A DNA stretch of 64,000 nucleotides from UBA1660 sp964462035. Its GTDB lineage: Bacteria > Myxococcota_A > Polyangia > Polyangiales > Houyiibacteriaceae. Position 1 is the stretch's first letter. Every line of letters begins with the position of its first letter. Made by a program: the position numbers and the translations under genes. Of the stretch, positions 54,232-63,701 are shown in pieces. Location: NCBI GenBank assembly GCA_964462035.1, contig CAYXAP010000003.1:1-64000 (forward strand). The letters are read 5' to 3'. The notes below the pieces were generated by a model. It was not told where the DNA came from, ran no database searches, and was given only the letters and a program-made list of their open reading frames with translations.

Positions 54232-56529
54232 ATGGACCTACCGCGGCCCTTCGGGCCCTACACCCTCCTGCGGCGGCTCGCCGTGGGCGGGATGGCGGAG
54301 GTGTACATCGCGAAGGCGCGGGGCATCGGAGGCTTCGAGAAGCTCGTCGCCATCAAGGTCATCCATCCACGCTACTCGGAAGATGACCACTTCGTCACGA
54401 TGTTGGTCGAGGAGGCGAAGCTCTCGGTTCTCCTGACCCACGTGAACATCGCCCAGACCTTCGATCTGGGTTGCCACGAGGAGACCTACTACATCGTGAT
54501 GGAGCTGGTCGAAGGCGCCGACGCCTACAAGCTCCTCAAACGCGCGGCCGAGCGCCCAGCGAAGATCCCCATCGACATCGCGGCCTACGTGGCCGCCGAG
54601 ATGTGCCAGGGGCTGGACTACGCTCACCGCAAGCGGGACATGACGGGGGCGCCGCTCTCGATCGTCCACCGCGACATCTCGCCGCAGAACGTCCTGATCT
54701 CCTTCGCCGGCGAAGTGAAGATCGTGGACTTCGGCATCGCCAAGGCGGCCCTCCGGAGTGGCAACACGGAGGTCGGGGTCATCAAGGGCAAGTACTACTA
54801 CATGTCCCCGGAGCAGGCGTGGGCAGACCCCGTCGACTCCCGGAGCGACATCTTCTCGACCGGGATCGTGCTCCACGAGCTGCTCACGGGCGACATGGTC
54901 TACAAGGAGGACAACCTCCCGAACCTCCTGGACCGGGTGCGCAAAGCCGACATCGCACCGCCTTCGCGGCTGCGGCCCGACGTGCCGCTCGAGCTCGACG
55001 AGATCGTGATGCGCGCGCTCGCGAAGCATCCGGAGGAGCGCTACGAGTCTGCCCACGACTTCGGTCAGGCCCTCACGCAGTTCCTCTACGGCTATCTGCC
55101 CTCGTTCACCCCTTCGCGGCTCGCCGGCATGATGGGTCAGCTCTTCCCGTCGGAGATCGAGGCCTCGAGCGGCGGCGTGCAGCTCCCGAGCGGGCGGCAG
55201 AAGGTGCTCTCGTCGATCCATACCCAGGACTCGACGCAGGAGACGGCCACCAGCTCGAGCTCGGTCGGCCCGATGCGAGCGGAGGAGTTCCGACCGGACC
55301 CGAAGAAGAGCGTGATCTTCGATCTGGGCGAGGACTTCGGGGACGAGGAGACGAGCAACCAGATCCCGAAGGCGATCGCTGCGCGGCGAGTGGCTCAGAA
55401 GGCGAAGGCCGCCGAGCCGGATTGGGAGGAACCGACCACCGGCGCTCGGCCGACCGCCAAGTTGGCGCCGAACGAGGACACGACCGATGTCCGCTCGGAC
55501 GAGGACGAGGAGACCTGGGAGGACGCGACGGTGGTCGACGACTCCGAAGGGCTCATGGAGAAGATGCGCGATCTCCTCGAGCGACAGGTCGCCGAGCGCA
55601 ACCGGCAGGGCCCGCCGCCCTCCGAGGATCGCACGCTCCCCTTCGACCGGGCCAAGCTCCCCCCGGCCATTCGGGCCAAGGCCGAAGCGGCACTCGCTGC
55701 CATACCGAAGGCCGCGCCCCCGCCTTCGGCGCCGCCGCCCCCGCCGGCTCCCCGAGCCGTCGCGGCGGCTCGCTCCAAGCCGCCTCCGCCGCCGGCCCCG
55801 CCGCGCTCCAGCGCTGCACCGGCGATCGCATCCTGGCCGCCCGAGGGCCCCACCGAGGACTCGGCGCCGGACCCGGGCCCCGGCTTGCCCGATCTCAGCG
55901 GGTGGCGCGACGCCTCGTCGGAGGTTCGCCCGGCGGTCGGCCAACGGCCGGCGGCGATCACCGGAGAGACCTTCGACACCCACCAGCTCGCCGCGATGAC
56001 GCAGGCGGCCAAGACGAAGGGCCGCCGGCGAGTGTTGCTCGGCGGCCTCGCGGTGCTCCTCGCCGTGGCTCTCTTCTTCATCATCCGCGCCACGCGTTCG
56101 GAGCCGGTGGCGCCGCCCCGGCTAGAGGTACGGTCGGTCCCGGCTGGGGCGCGGGTCTTCTTCGATGGTGAGGCGCTCCCGGGAGAGACGCCGCTGGTCA
56201 TTCACCAGGGGCTCGAGGTCGGACAGCTCTATCCGGTCCAGGTGCAGCTCGACGGCTACGAGGCGTGGAGCAGCACCTACGACGCGCAGCCCGGCAGCAT
56301 CAGTCAGATCGCCGTGTTGGTGCCCATCCGCGTCGACCTGACCATTCGCACCGATCCGCCGGGCGGGCACGTGTGGGTCGACGGGGTCGATCATGGACAG
56401 GCGCCCATCGAGCTCCCCGGTCGCCCGGTGGGTCAGGAGTTGAGACTCCGCGCCCGGATCGAAGGCCGCGAGGTCCGCGAGACGCGACAGGTCGCGCACG
56501 ACACGACCGAGCTGGTCCTCTCGCCCTGA
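54232..56529 (+). CDS. Ser/Thr protein kinase with membrane helix and PEGA repeats
   Basis: 765 residues from ATG 54232; the 35 codons open before it are unlikely coding. The kinase domain (8-275) has Gly-rich LAVGGMAEVY, Lys42 (VAIKVIHP), HRDISPQN with catalytic Asp148, DFG 166-168 and MSPEQAW. A long Pro/Ala/Glu linker (330-590) leads to one membrane helix (VLLGGLAVLLAVALFFII). Two PEGA-type modules follow outside (VRSVPAGARVFFDGEALPGE, IRTDPPGGHVWVDGVD). This is the common myxobacterial receptor-kinase design. It ends 4 bases from convergent panC. Confidence 0.93.
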   Translation: MDLPRPFGPYTLLRRLAVGGMAEVYIAKARGIGGFEKLVAIKVIHPRYSEDDHFVTMLVEEAKLSVLLTHVNIAQTFDLGCHEETYYIVMELVEGADAYKLLKRAAERPAKIPIDIAAYVAAEMCQGLDYAHRKRDMTGAPLSIVHRDISPQNVLISFAGEVKIVDFGIAKAALRSGNTEVGVIKGKYYYMSPEQAWADPVDSRSDIFSTGIVLHELLTGDMVYKEDNLPNLLDRVRKADIAPPSRLRPDVPLELDEIVMRALAKHPEERYESAHDFGQALTQFLYGYLPSFTPSRLAGMMGQLFPSEIEASSGGVQLPSGRQKVLSSIHTQDSTQETATSSSSVGPMRAEEFRPDPKKSVIFDLGEDFGDEETSNQIPKAIAARRVAQKAKAAEPDWEEPTTGARPTAKLAPNEDTTDVRSDEDEETWEDATVVDDSEGLMEKMRDLLERQVAERNRQGPPPSEDRTLPFDRAKLPPAIRAKAEAALAAIPKAAPPPSAPPPPPAPRAVAAARSKPPPPPAPPRSSAAPAIASWPPEGPTEDSAPDPGPGLPDLSGWRDASSEVRPAVGQRPAAITGETFDTHQLAAMTQAAKTKGRRRVLLGGLAVLLAVALFFIIRATRSEPVAPPRLEVRSVPAGARVFFDGEALPGETPLVIHQGLEVGQLYPVQVQLDGYEAWSSTYDAQPGSISQIAVLVPIRVDLTIRTDPPGGHVWVDGVDHGQAPIELPGRPVGQELRLRARIEGREVRETRQVAHDTTELVLSP

Positions 56530-56533
56530 GGCG

Positions 56534-57400
56534 TCACACCGGCGGAGCTGGGTCGACTCCCAGCTCCAGGTTGTCGATGAGCCGCACCGACCCGAGGTGA
56601 GCCGCGACGACGATCAGCGCGCGCTCCACGTCGCCCTCACGGATCTGGAGGCTCTCGGGATCGATCACCTTCACGTAGTCGATGCGGTCGAACGCATCGG
56701 CGATCGGGGCCCGCACGACGCTGGTGAGAGCTTCCACCGAGCGCTCCCCGTCGCTCCAGGCGTCCGCCGCTGCCTTCAGCCCGCGAGCGAGCGCCAGCGC
56801 GCGTCCGCGGTCGGTCTCGGTGAGGAGCCGGTTGCGAGACGAGAGCGCGAGCCCGTCTGGCTCGCGCACGATGGGGTGCCCCACGATCTCCACGGGCAGG
56901 CCGAGGTCGCGGCTCATCCGGTCGATGATGCGCCACTGCTGGTAGTCCTTGCGCCCGAAGACCGCGATGCACGGGCCGGTCAGGATCAGCAGCTTGGCGA
57001 CGATCGTGGTGACGCCGAGGAAGTGGCCGGGTCGGTATTGGCCCTCGAGCTCCTCGGTGAGCGCGCCCACCTGGACCTGGGTCTGGAACCCGTCGGGGTA
57101 CATCGCGTCGGTCCTCGGCGCGAAGACCAGCGAGACTCCACGCGCCTCGCAGGCGTCGAGGTCGGCGTCCAAGTCGCGGGGGTAGGCGGCCAGGTCGTCT
57201 TCGCGATCGAACTGCTTCGGGTTCACGAAGATGGTCACGACCACGTGGGTCGCGCCACGCGCCTTGGCCTCGTCCACGAGGGCCAGATGCCCCTCGTGGA
57301 GCGCGCCCATGGTGGGCACGAGCCCGATCCGCGCTCCCTGCGCGCGGAGCTGATCACAGGTGTCGCGAAACGCCTGCGGGCTGTGCACCACCTGGACCAT
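56534..57400 (-). CDS. panC: Pantoate-beta-alanine ligase (pantothenate synthetase)
   Basis: 288 residues. Joins pantoate and beta-alanine using ATP. PTMGALHEGHLALVDEAK is the HIGH-type nucleotide motif; VTIFVNPKQF, GRKDYQQWRIID and SSRNRLLTE are the other family blocks. It follows panB by 8 bases, so the two steps of pantothenate synthesis are in one operon. Overlapping codons upstream are not needed; ATG 57400 fits. Confidence 0.97.
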   Translation of the reverse strand: MVQVVHSPQAFRDTCDQLRAQGARIGLVPTMGALHEGHLALVDEAKARGATHVVVTIFVNPKQFDREDDLAAYPRDLDADLDACEARGVSLVFAPRTDAMYPDGFQTQVQVGALTEELEGQYRPGHFLGVTTIVAKLLILTGPCIAVFGRKDYQQWRIIDRMSRDLGLPVEIVGHPIVREPDGLALSSRNRLLTETDRGRALALARGLKAAADAWSDGERSVEALTSVVRAPIADAFDRIDYVKVIDPESLQIREGDVERALIVVAAHLGSVRLIDNLELGVDPAPPV

Positions 57401-57408
57401 GGGAGCGC

Positions 57409-58311
57409 TCAGGCCTGCGGGCCGTAGCTACCGAAGAGCGGTCGCCGGTCGTCTTGCGGCGGGTTCGGCTCGGGGCGCTCCATCGGCCGCTTCACGCTGC
57501 CGAAGCCGTGCGACTCGGTCGGGAAAGCGCCGGCGCGAACCTCTTCGCAGTAGCTCGCGACCGCGTCCTTGCCGGCCTCGAAGAGCTCGGCGTAGCGCTT
57601 CACGAAGCGGGGCTTCAGGTCCGGGGTGAGCCCGAGGAGGTCGTAGCAGACCAGCACCTGGCCATCGCAGGCGGGGCCGGCGCCGATGCCGATGGTCGGC
57701 ACCGGAAGCGACGCGGTCACCTCGGCGGCGAGGTCGGAAGGGATGCCCTCGAGCACGACCGCGAAGGCACCGGCCTCGGCGACCGCACGAGCGTCCGTGA
57801 GCACGCGCTCGGCGGCCTCTTCGGTCTTGCCCTGGACGCGGAAGCCGCCCATCGCGTGGACGCTCTGCGGGGTCAGGCCAACGTGGCCCATGACGGGAAT
57901 GCCGGCCTGCACCAGCCGTCTGATGGTGGGCGCGGAGGCCTGGCCGCCTTCGAGCTTCACGGAGTGGGCGCCTCCCTCGGAGAGGAAGCGACCGGCGTTC
58001 CGGAGGGCCTCCTCCGGGCTGATCTGGTGGCTCAGGAAGGGCATGTCGCCGACGATGTGCGCGCGACGGGTGCCGCGAGCGACCGCCCGGCAGTGGTAGA
58101 TGACCTCGTCCACGGTGACGGGGAGCGTGGTGTCCCGGCCCTGAACGACCATCCCCAGCGAGTCGCCCACGAGGAGGATGTCGGCGCCTGCCTCGTCGAT
58201 CATGCGGGCGAAGGTCGCATCGTAGGCGGTCACCATGGTGATCTTCTCTCCCTTCGCCTTCATGCGACGGAGGGTCGGTAGCGTCACCGGCTTGCGCGCG
58301 GCATCGGTCAT
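57409..58311 (-). CDS. panB: 3-methyl-2-oxobutanoate hydroxymethyltransferase
   Basis: 300 residues. Adds a hydroxymethyl group from methylene-THF to alpha-ketoisovalerate to give ketopantoate. YDATFARMIDEAGADILLVG, DSLGMVVQG with the metal Asp, VGDMPFLSHQ, VKLEGG and GHVGLTPQSVHAMGG are all diagnostic. First of the panBC pair. About 100 bases separate it from the TPR gene upstream. Confidence 0.97.
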   Translation of the reverse strand: MTDAARKPVTLPTLRRMKAKGEKITMVTAYDATFARMIDEAGADILLVGDSLGMVVQGRDTTLPVTVDEVIYHCRAVARGTRRAHIVGDMPFLSHQISPEEALRNAGRFLSEGGAHSVKLEGGQASAPTIRRLVQAGIPVMGHVGLTPQSVHAMGGFRVQGKTEEAAERVLTDARAVAEAGAFAVVLEGIPSDLAAEVTASLPVPTIGIGAGPACDGQVLVCYDLLGLTPDLKPRFVKRYAELFEAGKDAVASYCEEVRAGAFPTESHGFGSVKRPMERPEPNPPQDDRRPLFGSYGPQA

Positions 58312-58414
58312 GTTCTCTCGCTTCGCCCAGCTCTTGGACGGTCGCGGCCGAGAGAATCCCGGTCCGCGCCCTGGGCTCTTGGAGCGTAAGTTGAGGCGGA
58401 GCGCCCCGCAAGGA

Positions 58415-59686
58415 TCAATCCTGGTCGTCGTCGTCGAGCTCGGCGAGGAGCTCCTGGGCCTCTTCCCGGCCCTCGGGGTCTTCGTCGGCGAGGGCGATGG
58501 CTCGCTTGAGCATCCGCCGGGCCTCGTCCGTCAGGCCCACCTCGCCGAGGAGGCGGCCGGCCTCCCGGTGGTACTCCGCGTGATTCGCGCGGTCGCTCCC
58601 ACGGGCCAGCGACGCGTAGAGGTCGGCGGCGCGCTCGAGCTTGCCCTTCTCCTCGTGGAGCTCGGCCAGCGTCCGCGCCGTTCGGACCGGGAAGTCGACC
58701 AGCTTTCGATCGGTGAAGAAGCCGATGACCTGTTCGAGCGTGGCGATGGCCTCGTCCTCCCGCTCGGCGTCGGCATAGGCGAGGCCGAGCTCCTCGAGCA
58801 CCTGCCAGTCCGGGCGAATGTCGTCGAGCAGGCTCGAGGCGGCCTCGAGGACCTCGATGGCCTCCTCGGGGAGCTCCTTCGTGCGGAGGAAGCGTCCCAT
58901 CGCGAAGAAGGAACGATGGTCGTCGTCGAAGACCTCGACCGCCTTCTGGTATCGCGCCATGGCTTCCTCGAAGTCGTCGGCCTCGTCCGCGAGGCTCGCG
59001 AGGGTGATCTGCGCACCGAGCCAGACCTCGCCGATCTCTTCGACGGCGATGCTGTCCACCAGCTCCTCGAGCGCCTCTCGGCCGCCCTCGTCGTCGCCGA
59101 TCGCCAGCCGCGCGCGCGCGACCTCGGCCCACAGGAAGCGCGGCGCCTCGGCCTCGTCGAGCAGCGCCTCGAGCAACTCGGCGGCCTCCTCGGCGTTGCC
59201 GTCGTGGAGCGTGAGCAACGCGTCGCGCAGCGGCTCGCCGTACTCCTCGAGCTCTTCCGCCTGAGCGTCCTCCCAGCGACCGACGATCACGGCCCACTTG
59301 TCCTCGTCACCGATCTCGTCGGTGGTCGTCGCTGCTGCGATGGCGTCTTCGCGCTCGAGGGAGTCGATGCGATCCTGGATCTCTTCACGCACCTCGTCGC
59401 CGGCGGCGACCTCGAGGGCGCCCGCCAGCTCGTCACGCGCGAGGTCCAGGTCGCCCTGCTCGAGCAGACGCTCGGCCTCGTCGAGCCGGCGGAGCGCGAT
59501 GCCGTCGCGCGCCTCGGCGATCTTCGCGCGGAAGGACTCGCGTTCGTCGTCCGTCTCGGCCTTGTCGAGCGCCCGTTCGAACGCCAGCTTCGCGCCGCCG
59601 GGATCGTCCTGGTCGAGGAGCTTGTCGCCGTGCGCGGCGTGGTCGGCGGCGCTCTTGCCACCGAAGATCTTTCCGAAGAGGCCCAT
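58415..59686 (-). CDS. Acidic TPR-repeat protein
   Basis: 423 residues from ATG 59686; the longer frame to 59878 is shadow of the upstream gene. The protein opens MGLFGKIFGGKSA and is then almost wholly TPR-like helix pairs, strongly acidic (DDPGGAKLAFERALDKAETD, EEAMARYQKAVEVFDDDHRS). No signal or membrane helix. Probably a cytoplasmic scaffold. Its ATG shares a base with the upstream stop (TGATG), so it works with the HEAT-like protein encoded there. Confidence 0.75.
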   Translation of the reverse strand: MGLFGKIFGGKSAADHAAHGDKLLDQDDPGGAKLAFERALDKAETDDERESFRAKIAEARDGIALRRLDEAERLLEQGDLDLARDELAGALEVAAGDEVREEIQDRIDSLEREDAIAAATTTDEIGDEDKWAVIVGRWEDAQAEELEEYGEPLRDALLTLHDGNAEEAAELLEALLDEAEAPRFLWAEVARARLAIGDDEGGREALEELVDSIAVEEIGEVWLGAQITLASLADEADDFEEAMARYQKAVEVFDDDHRSFFAMGRFLRTKELPEEAIEVLEAASSLLDDIRPDWQVLEELGLAYADAEREDEAIATLEQVIGFFTDRKLVDFPVRTARTLAELHEEKGKLERAADLYASLARGSDRANHAEYHREAGRLLGEVGLTDEARRMLKRAIALADEDPEGREEAQELLAELDDDDQD

Positions 59687-60807
59687 CAGCTTCGTCCGCG
59701 TGTCTTCTTCTCGAGCCGCTGGCGCGCCGCCGTCTTGAGCGGGTTCGGCACGCCACGGCTCTTGCTCAGGAGCTTGAGATCGTTGTTTCGGAGGTGGCCC
59801 AGGAAGCGCATCGAGATGCCGACCGGGGTCTTCGGGTTGAACACGAGCGCGCGCTTCACCTCGTAGCTCCGCAGCCACTCCTTGCGGTTGCCGATGTAGC
59901 GCAGGATGTCTTCGGCGACCTCCTTGCTGTGGGCGACCGCCGCGGCCTCCGGCTCGCTCATGCTCGGCGAGCTGATCGCCGCGTGGGAGACCATGCGATT
60001 CGGGTCACGGATCAGGATCGAGCGCGCGGCGGCGTCACCGACCACGGCCAGCCGGATCTTCTCCGACAGGCTCATCTGCTTGATGCGGAAGCTGAGCGGC
60101 TTCGACTTCTCGCGGACCTCCTCGGTGCCGTCGACCGTGTCGATGTCCACGGCGACATCGGCGTCGTCCTCGTCGAGCGCCTCCTGGAAGAAGGTGTCGG
60201 TCGGCAGCGGCTCGTCGGTGGGCTCGGGGATGAGCTGTCCCTGGATCGCCTTCACGTGCGCGTCGAAGGAGGGGATGCCCTCGAGGCGGACGGCGTTGCG
60301 AGCGCAGAGCTCGACCAGCCGGTCGATCGTCGACATCCGTGCGTGCTTGTTCTTGTAGAGCGACTCGACGATGGCCGGCGTTTCCAGCAGGCGGATCTGG
60401 TTGGTCGCGATCACCTCGGTGACCCGCTCCGAGCAGTGGCGGGCGATGCGCTCGACGGTGTCCGAGTGCGTCGCCGGATGCTCGACGATGCGCTCGAGGA
60501 CGGCGTCCTTCTTGTAGAGGGTCGTCGCGAGGCCGTGGAGGATGGCAGGGTGGAGCTCGCCGCCCTCGAGGACGGGCAGGAGCATCTCGTCCGGCATCTC
60601 CGCGAGGGAGGACCGAGCCGCCTCCGCGACCGTCTGGTTCGAGTCCGCGCCGAGCTGAGTGAGGAGGGTGACCAGGTCCGCGCCGCGCACCGGGACGAGA
60701 CCCTTGGCGGCCATGGTCTTCGCCGGGGCCGGCGCGTTCGGATCACCGAACCTGCGGACCTTCTCCGGGAGCGCCTCGGCGGGCAGCGGTAGCTGCAGTT
60801 CCGACAT
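59686..60807 (-). CDS. HEAT-like helical-repeat protein, unknown function
   Basis: 373 residues. Repeated helix pairs (VTLLTQLGADSNQTVAEAAR, VLERIVEHPATHSDTVERIA) look like leucine-rich variant or HEAT repeats similar to DUF2336-type proteins. A central acidic loop (DEDDADVAVDIDTVDGTEEV) splits two repeat blocks, and the end is basic (RQRLEKKTRGRS). Cytoplasmic. Coupled to the TPR gene downstream and 51 bases after astD. Confidence 0.7.
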   Translation of the reverse strand: MSELQLPLPAEALPEKVRRFGDPNAPAPAKTMAAKGLVPVRGADLVTLLTQLGADSNQTVAEAARSSLAEMPDEMLLPVLEGGELHPAILHGLATTLYKKDAVLERIVEHPATHSDTVERIARHCSERVTEVIATNQIRLLETPAIVESLYKNKHARMSTIDRLVELCARNAVRLEGIPSFDAHVKAIQGQLIPEPTDEPLPTDTFFQEALDEDDADVAVDIDTVDGTEEVREKSKPLSFRIKQMSLSEKIRLAVVGDAAARSILIRDPNRMVSHAAISSPSMSEPEAAAVAHSKEVAEDILRYIGNRKEWLRSYEVKRALVFNPKTPVGISMRFLGHLRNNDLKLLSKSRGVPNPLKTAARQRLEKKTRGRS

Positions 60808-60858
60808 CAGCTCGGGTCTACCACGTTTCGAAAACCGGCGGGCTCGCGCCCCTCGGAC

Positions 60859-62376
60859 TCAGTCCTCCTGGAAGAGGCCCGGCCAGGACGGGAGGGGCGC
60901 ATCGGCCGGTGGCGAGAAGCGCACGGCCTGGGGCCACGCGCAAAACGTGCCGGCCAGGATCCCGGCCGGCCGGTGGTTGCCGGACTCCCCGACGCCGCCG
61001 AAGGGCAGTCGGCCGCTGGCGCCGGCGCTCGACTGGTTCCAGTGGAGCACGCCCACGCGGAGCTCGTCGGCCGCGGCTTCGAAGGACTCCTCGCTCTCGG
61101 TGAAGACCGCCGCCGCCAGCCCGTAGACGGTGCCGTTGGCGAGCGCGCAGGCCTGCTCGAGGTCGGCCACTTCGTAGAGGGCGACATCGGGTCCGAAGAG
61201 CTCGTCGTGGGTGTAGCCCTCGACGACGATGTCGCTATTCGGAGCGCGATGAAGCGAGGGCTGCATGTACCAGCCCCGATGACCGTCCACGGTCTCGAGC
61301 ACTTCACCGGCGACGATGGCCTCGAATCCGGCCTCGCGTGCGCGAGCCTGCGCCGCGACCAAGCGCTCACGGGAGCCCGCGTCGATGAGCGGTCCCATGA
61401 ACACGCCCTCGTCGAGCGGGTAGCCCACGGTCACCGCCTTCGCCGCCTCGGCGAGTCGCTCCTGGAGTGCTTCGGCGATCCCCGGCGTGGCGTACACGCG
61501 GCTGGTGGCGGTGCAGCGCTGGCCGGCGCTGGCGTAGGCCGCGAAGGCGATCTGCCGCGCGGCGCGCTCGACGTCGGCGTCGTCCAGCACGATGGAGGCG
61601 TTCTTTCCTCCGAGCTCGAGCGCGATGAGTCGACCGGGGCGATGAGCGTTCGCCGCGACGATGGAGCGACCGACGGCGACGGACCCGGTGAAGAGGATCC
61701 CGTCGACGTCGTCGTGGGCGACCAGCGCCTTCGCGGCCTCGGCGCCCCCCTGGACCACGTTCACGACGCCGGGAGGAAAGCCGGCCTCCTCGAAGCAGCG
61801 CGCCATCCACACCGCTGCGTTCGGGGTCTTCTCGCTCGGCTTGAAGACCACGGTGTTGCCGTGGAGGAGGGCCGGCACGATCTGACCGTTCGGCAGGTGC
61901 GCGGGGAAGTTGAAGGGACCGATCACGCTCACCACCCCATGCGGCCGGTGCCGGATCGCTCCAGGCAGATCCTCGAGGACCTGATCGCGGGTGAAGCGGG
62001 CGCCCTCACCGAGCATGAGGTCGACCTTGCCGGCGAGCGCGCGGGCCTCGCCGCGGGCGTCCCAGATCGGCTTGCCGACCTCGCGCGCGATCGTCTCCGC
62101 GATGGCGTCCTCGTGCTTGCGGCAGACCTCCTGGTACTTCCGCAGCAGCTTGCGGCGGGCCCCTTCGCCGAGCCGGCGCCACGCCGGAAAGGCGGTCCGG
62201 GCGGCCGCGACGGCGCGGTCCACGTGGCTCACCGAGGTCGGGTGGACCCCGACCAGGTCGTCCTGGTCTCCGGGGCTGAGCGTCCGGAGCTCGCCGTCGG
62301 GGTGCTCGGGCACGACGAAGGCCCCATCGAGGAAGTCGCCGGGGCTCTGGAGGGTGGGCTGCGTGGGTTCGGCCAT
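60859..62376 (-). CDS. astD: Succinylglutamate-semialdehyde dehydrogenase-like ALDH
   Basis: 505 residues from ATG 62376. Aldehyde dehydrogenase with NAD-binding VVSVIGPFNFPAHLPNGQIV, TGSVAVGRSI, the Glu in ALELGGKNA and catalytic Cys in AGQRCTATSR. The C-terminal SGNHRPAG segment is typical of AstD, the last oxidation of arginine succinyltransferase catabolism. No other ast gene is nearby, so the physiological substrate is inferred from similarity. Confidence 0.88.
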   Translation of the reverse strand: MAEPTQPTLQSPGDFLDGAFVVPEHPDGELRTLSPGDQDDLVGVHPTSVSHVDRAVAAARTAFPAWRRLGEGARRKLLRKYQEVCRKHEDAIAETIAREVGKPIWDARGEARALAGKVDLMLGEGARFTRDQVLEDLPGAIRHRPHGVVSVIGPFNFPAHLPNGQIVPALLHGNTVVFKPSEKTPNAAVWMARCFEEAGFPPGVVNVVQGGAEAAKALVAHDDVDGILFTGSVAVGRSIVAANAHRPGRLIALELGGKNASIVLDDADVERAARQIAFAAYASAGQRCTATSRVYATPGIAEALQERLAEAAKAVTVGYPLDEGVFMGPLIDAGSRERLVAAQARAREAGFEAIVAGEVLETVDGHRGWYMQPSLHRAPNSDIVVEGYTHDELFGPDVALYEVADLEQACALANGTVYGLAAAVFTESEESFEAAADELRVGVLHWNQSSAGASGRLPFGGVGESGNHRPAGILAGTFCAWPQAVRFSPPADAPLPSWPGLFQED

Positions 62377-62489
62377 GGGCGCATCCCTACTACGGACGTC
62401 GCCCGCGCCAAAGGGCCGACCGTGAGATCCCCGAGCCCCGATCACGAGGTTGAACAAACGAGCGCTCGGGCACGTACCATGGCTCCGTG

Positions 62490-63695
62490 ATGCGCTTCGT
62501 CTCCCCGGCCCTCTGCCTCCTCCTGTCCGCGTCCGCTCTGGCTCAGGACGACGCCAGCCAGGACGCTGCGCTCGTGCTCTCCATCAGCGCCCGCGGCGAG
62601 TCGGACGCGGGCGGCACGCCGCTCATGGGCGTCGAATCGGGGTCGCTGCGGCCGGGTCAACGCCGGCGCTACCGGCTCTCGGTGCCTGCGGGCACGTGCG
62701 TGCTGATCGCCGCAGAGGCGCGTGGCGTGCAGAAGGTCTCCGTCGCGCTCACCGCGCGCGGTCGAACCCTGGCGCAGGCCGACGGAGACTCGGTGGCGCA
62801 GGCCATCCACTGCCACGAGGGGAGGGCGCTGCGGGCGCAGCTCGAGGTGCGAGCCCAGGGCGGGCCGGGCGCCTTCGCAGCCGGTGCATACCGGGTCGAG
62901 GCAGACGCCCTGGAGCCGTCGGGAGCCACCGCGCACGAGGCGCTCGAGGGGTTGAAGCAGCGGCACGCCGGGGCCGGCTACGTGCCGGCCAGCCCCGCCG
63001 GGAACGAGGAGCTCCTCGACGAGGGCCGCGTCGAGCGGCGGGTCTCGCTCGTCGGTGGCTCCTGCTACCGCGTCCTCGCCGGTGGCGGACCGGGGGTGCG
63101 GGACGTCTCGCTGAAGCTCGGTCCCAGCACCGGCGCCGCACTCCAAGAGGAGAGCCACGTCGGCCCCGAGGCGACCCTCGGCGTGCTCTCACCGCTGTGT
63201 CCCGTCCGTACCGCCCGCTACGTGCTCTCGATCGGGGTGCGGGGTGGAGGTGACGTCGCGTGGCAGATCTTCCGCGCTGCCGCCGCCGAGCGAGCCGCCG
63301 CCGCGGCTGCGGCCCGACCCCGACCGCCCGTCGGCGGGACGGGCACCAGCTTCGTCGCGCGAGCGCTCCGCGAGCGCCACGGCCAGGTGGGAGAGGGCAT
63401 GGTCACCTTGGCCCCCGTCGAGACGGGCAACCTCCAACGGAGCGAGACCAAGCGCTTCGAGTTTCGGGCGACCGCTGGCCAATGCTATCGCGCCATCGCG
63501 GTCGGGATGCCGTCGATTCGCGCGCTGCGAGTTCGCATTCTGGACCGCTTCGGGTCGGAGCGCGCGGACAGCGGTGAGGAGCCCCGCCCATCGGCTCGGT
63601 TCTGCCCGACCACGGGCGGCACCTATCGCGCGGAGCTCAAGGCCGAGAACGGCTACGGCGGCTTCGCGCTGCAGCTCTTCGAATCGCGCCGCTGA
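62490..63695 (+). CDS. Secreted three-module protein, unknown function
   Basis: 401 residues from ATG 62490 (a GTG just before is also open). The signal peptide is MRFVSPALCLLLSASALA. Three similar beta-rich modules follow, each with two Cys and a Gly-x-Cys-Tyr-like core: PAGTCVLIAAEARGVQKVSV, GGSCYRVLAGGGPGVRDVSL and AGQCYRAIAVGMPSIRALRV. A Pro/Ala linker (RAAAAAAARPRPP) precedes the third. The repeats resemble Ig-like periplasmic modules; no named family. Confidence 0.75.
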   Translation: MRFVSPALCLLLSASALAQDDASQDAALVLSISARGESDAGGTPLMGVESGSLRPGQRRRYRLSVPAGTCVLIAAEARGVQKVSVALTARGRTLAQADGDSVAQAIHCHEGRALRAQLEVRAQGGPGAFAAGAYRVEADALEPSGATAHEALEGLKQRHAGAGYVPASPAGNEELLDEGRVERRVSLVGGSCYRVLAGGGPGVRDVSLKLGPSTGAALQEESHVGPEATLGVLSPLCPVRTARYVLSIGVRGGGDVAWQIFRAAAAERAAAAAAARPRPPVGGTGTSFVARALRERHGQVGEGMVTLAPVETGNLQRSETKRFEFRATAGQCYRAIAVGMPSIRALRVRILDRFGSERADSGEEPRPSARFCPTTGGTYRAELKAENGYGGFALQLFESRR

Positions 63696-63701
63696 CGGCG
63701 C

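Noticed and set aside
56529..56534. A terminator between the kinase and panC
   Set aside because: The convergent stops are only 4 bases apart and I see no clear hairpin with a T-run there.
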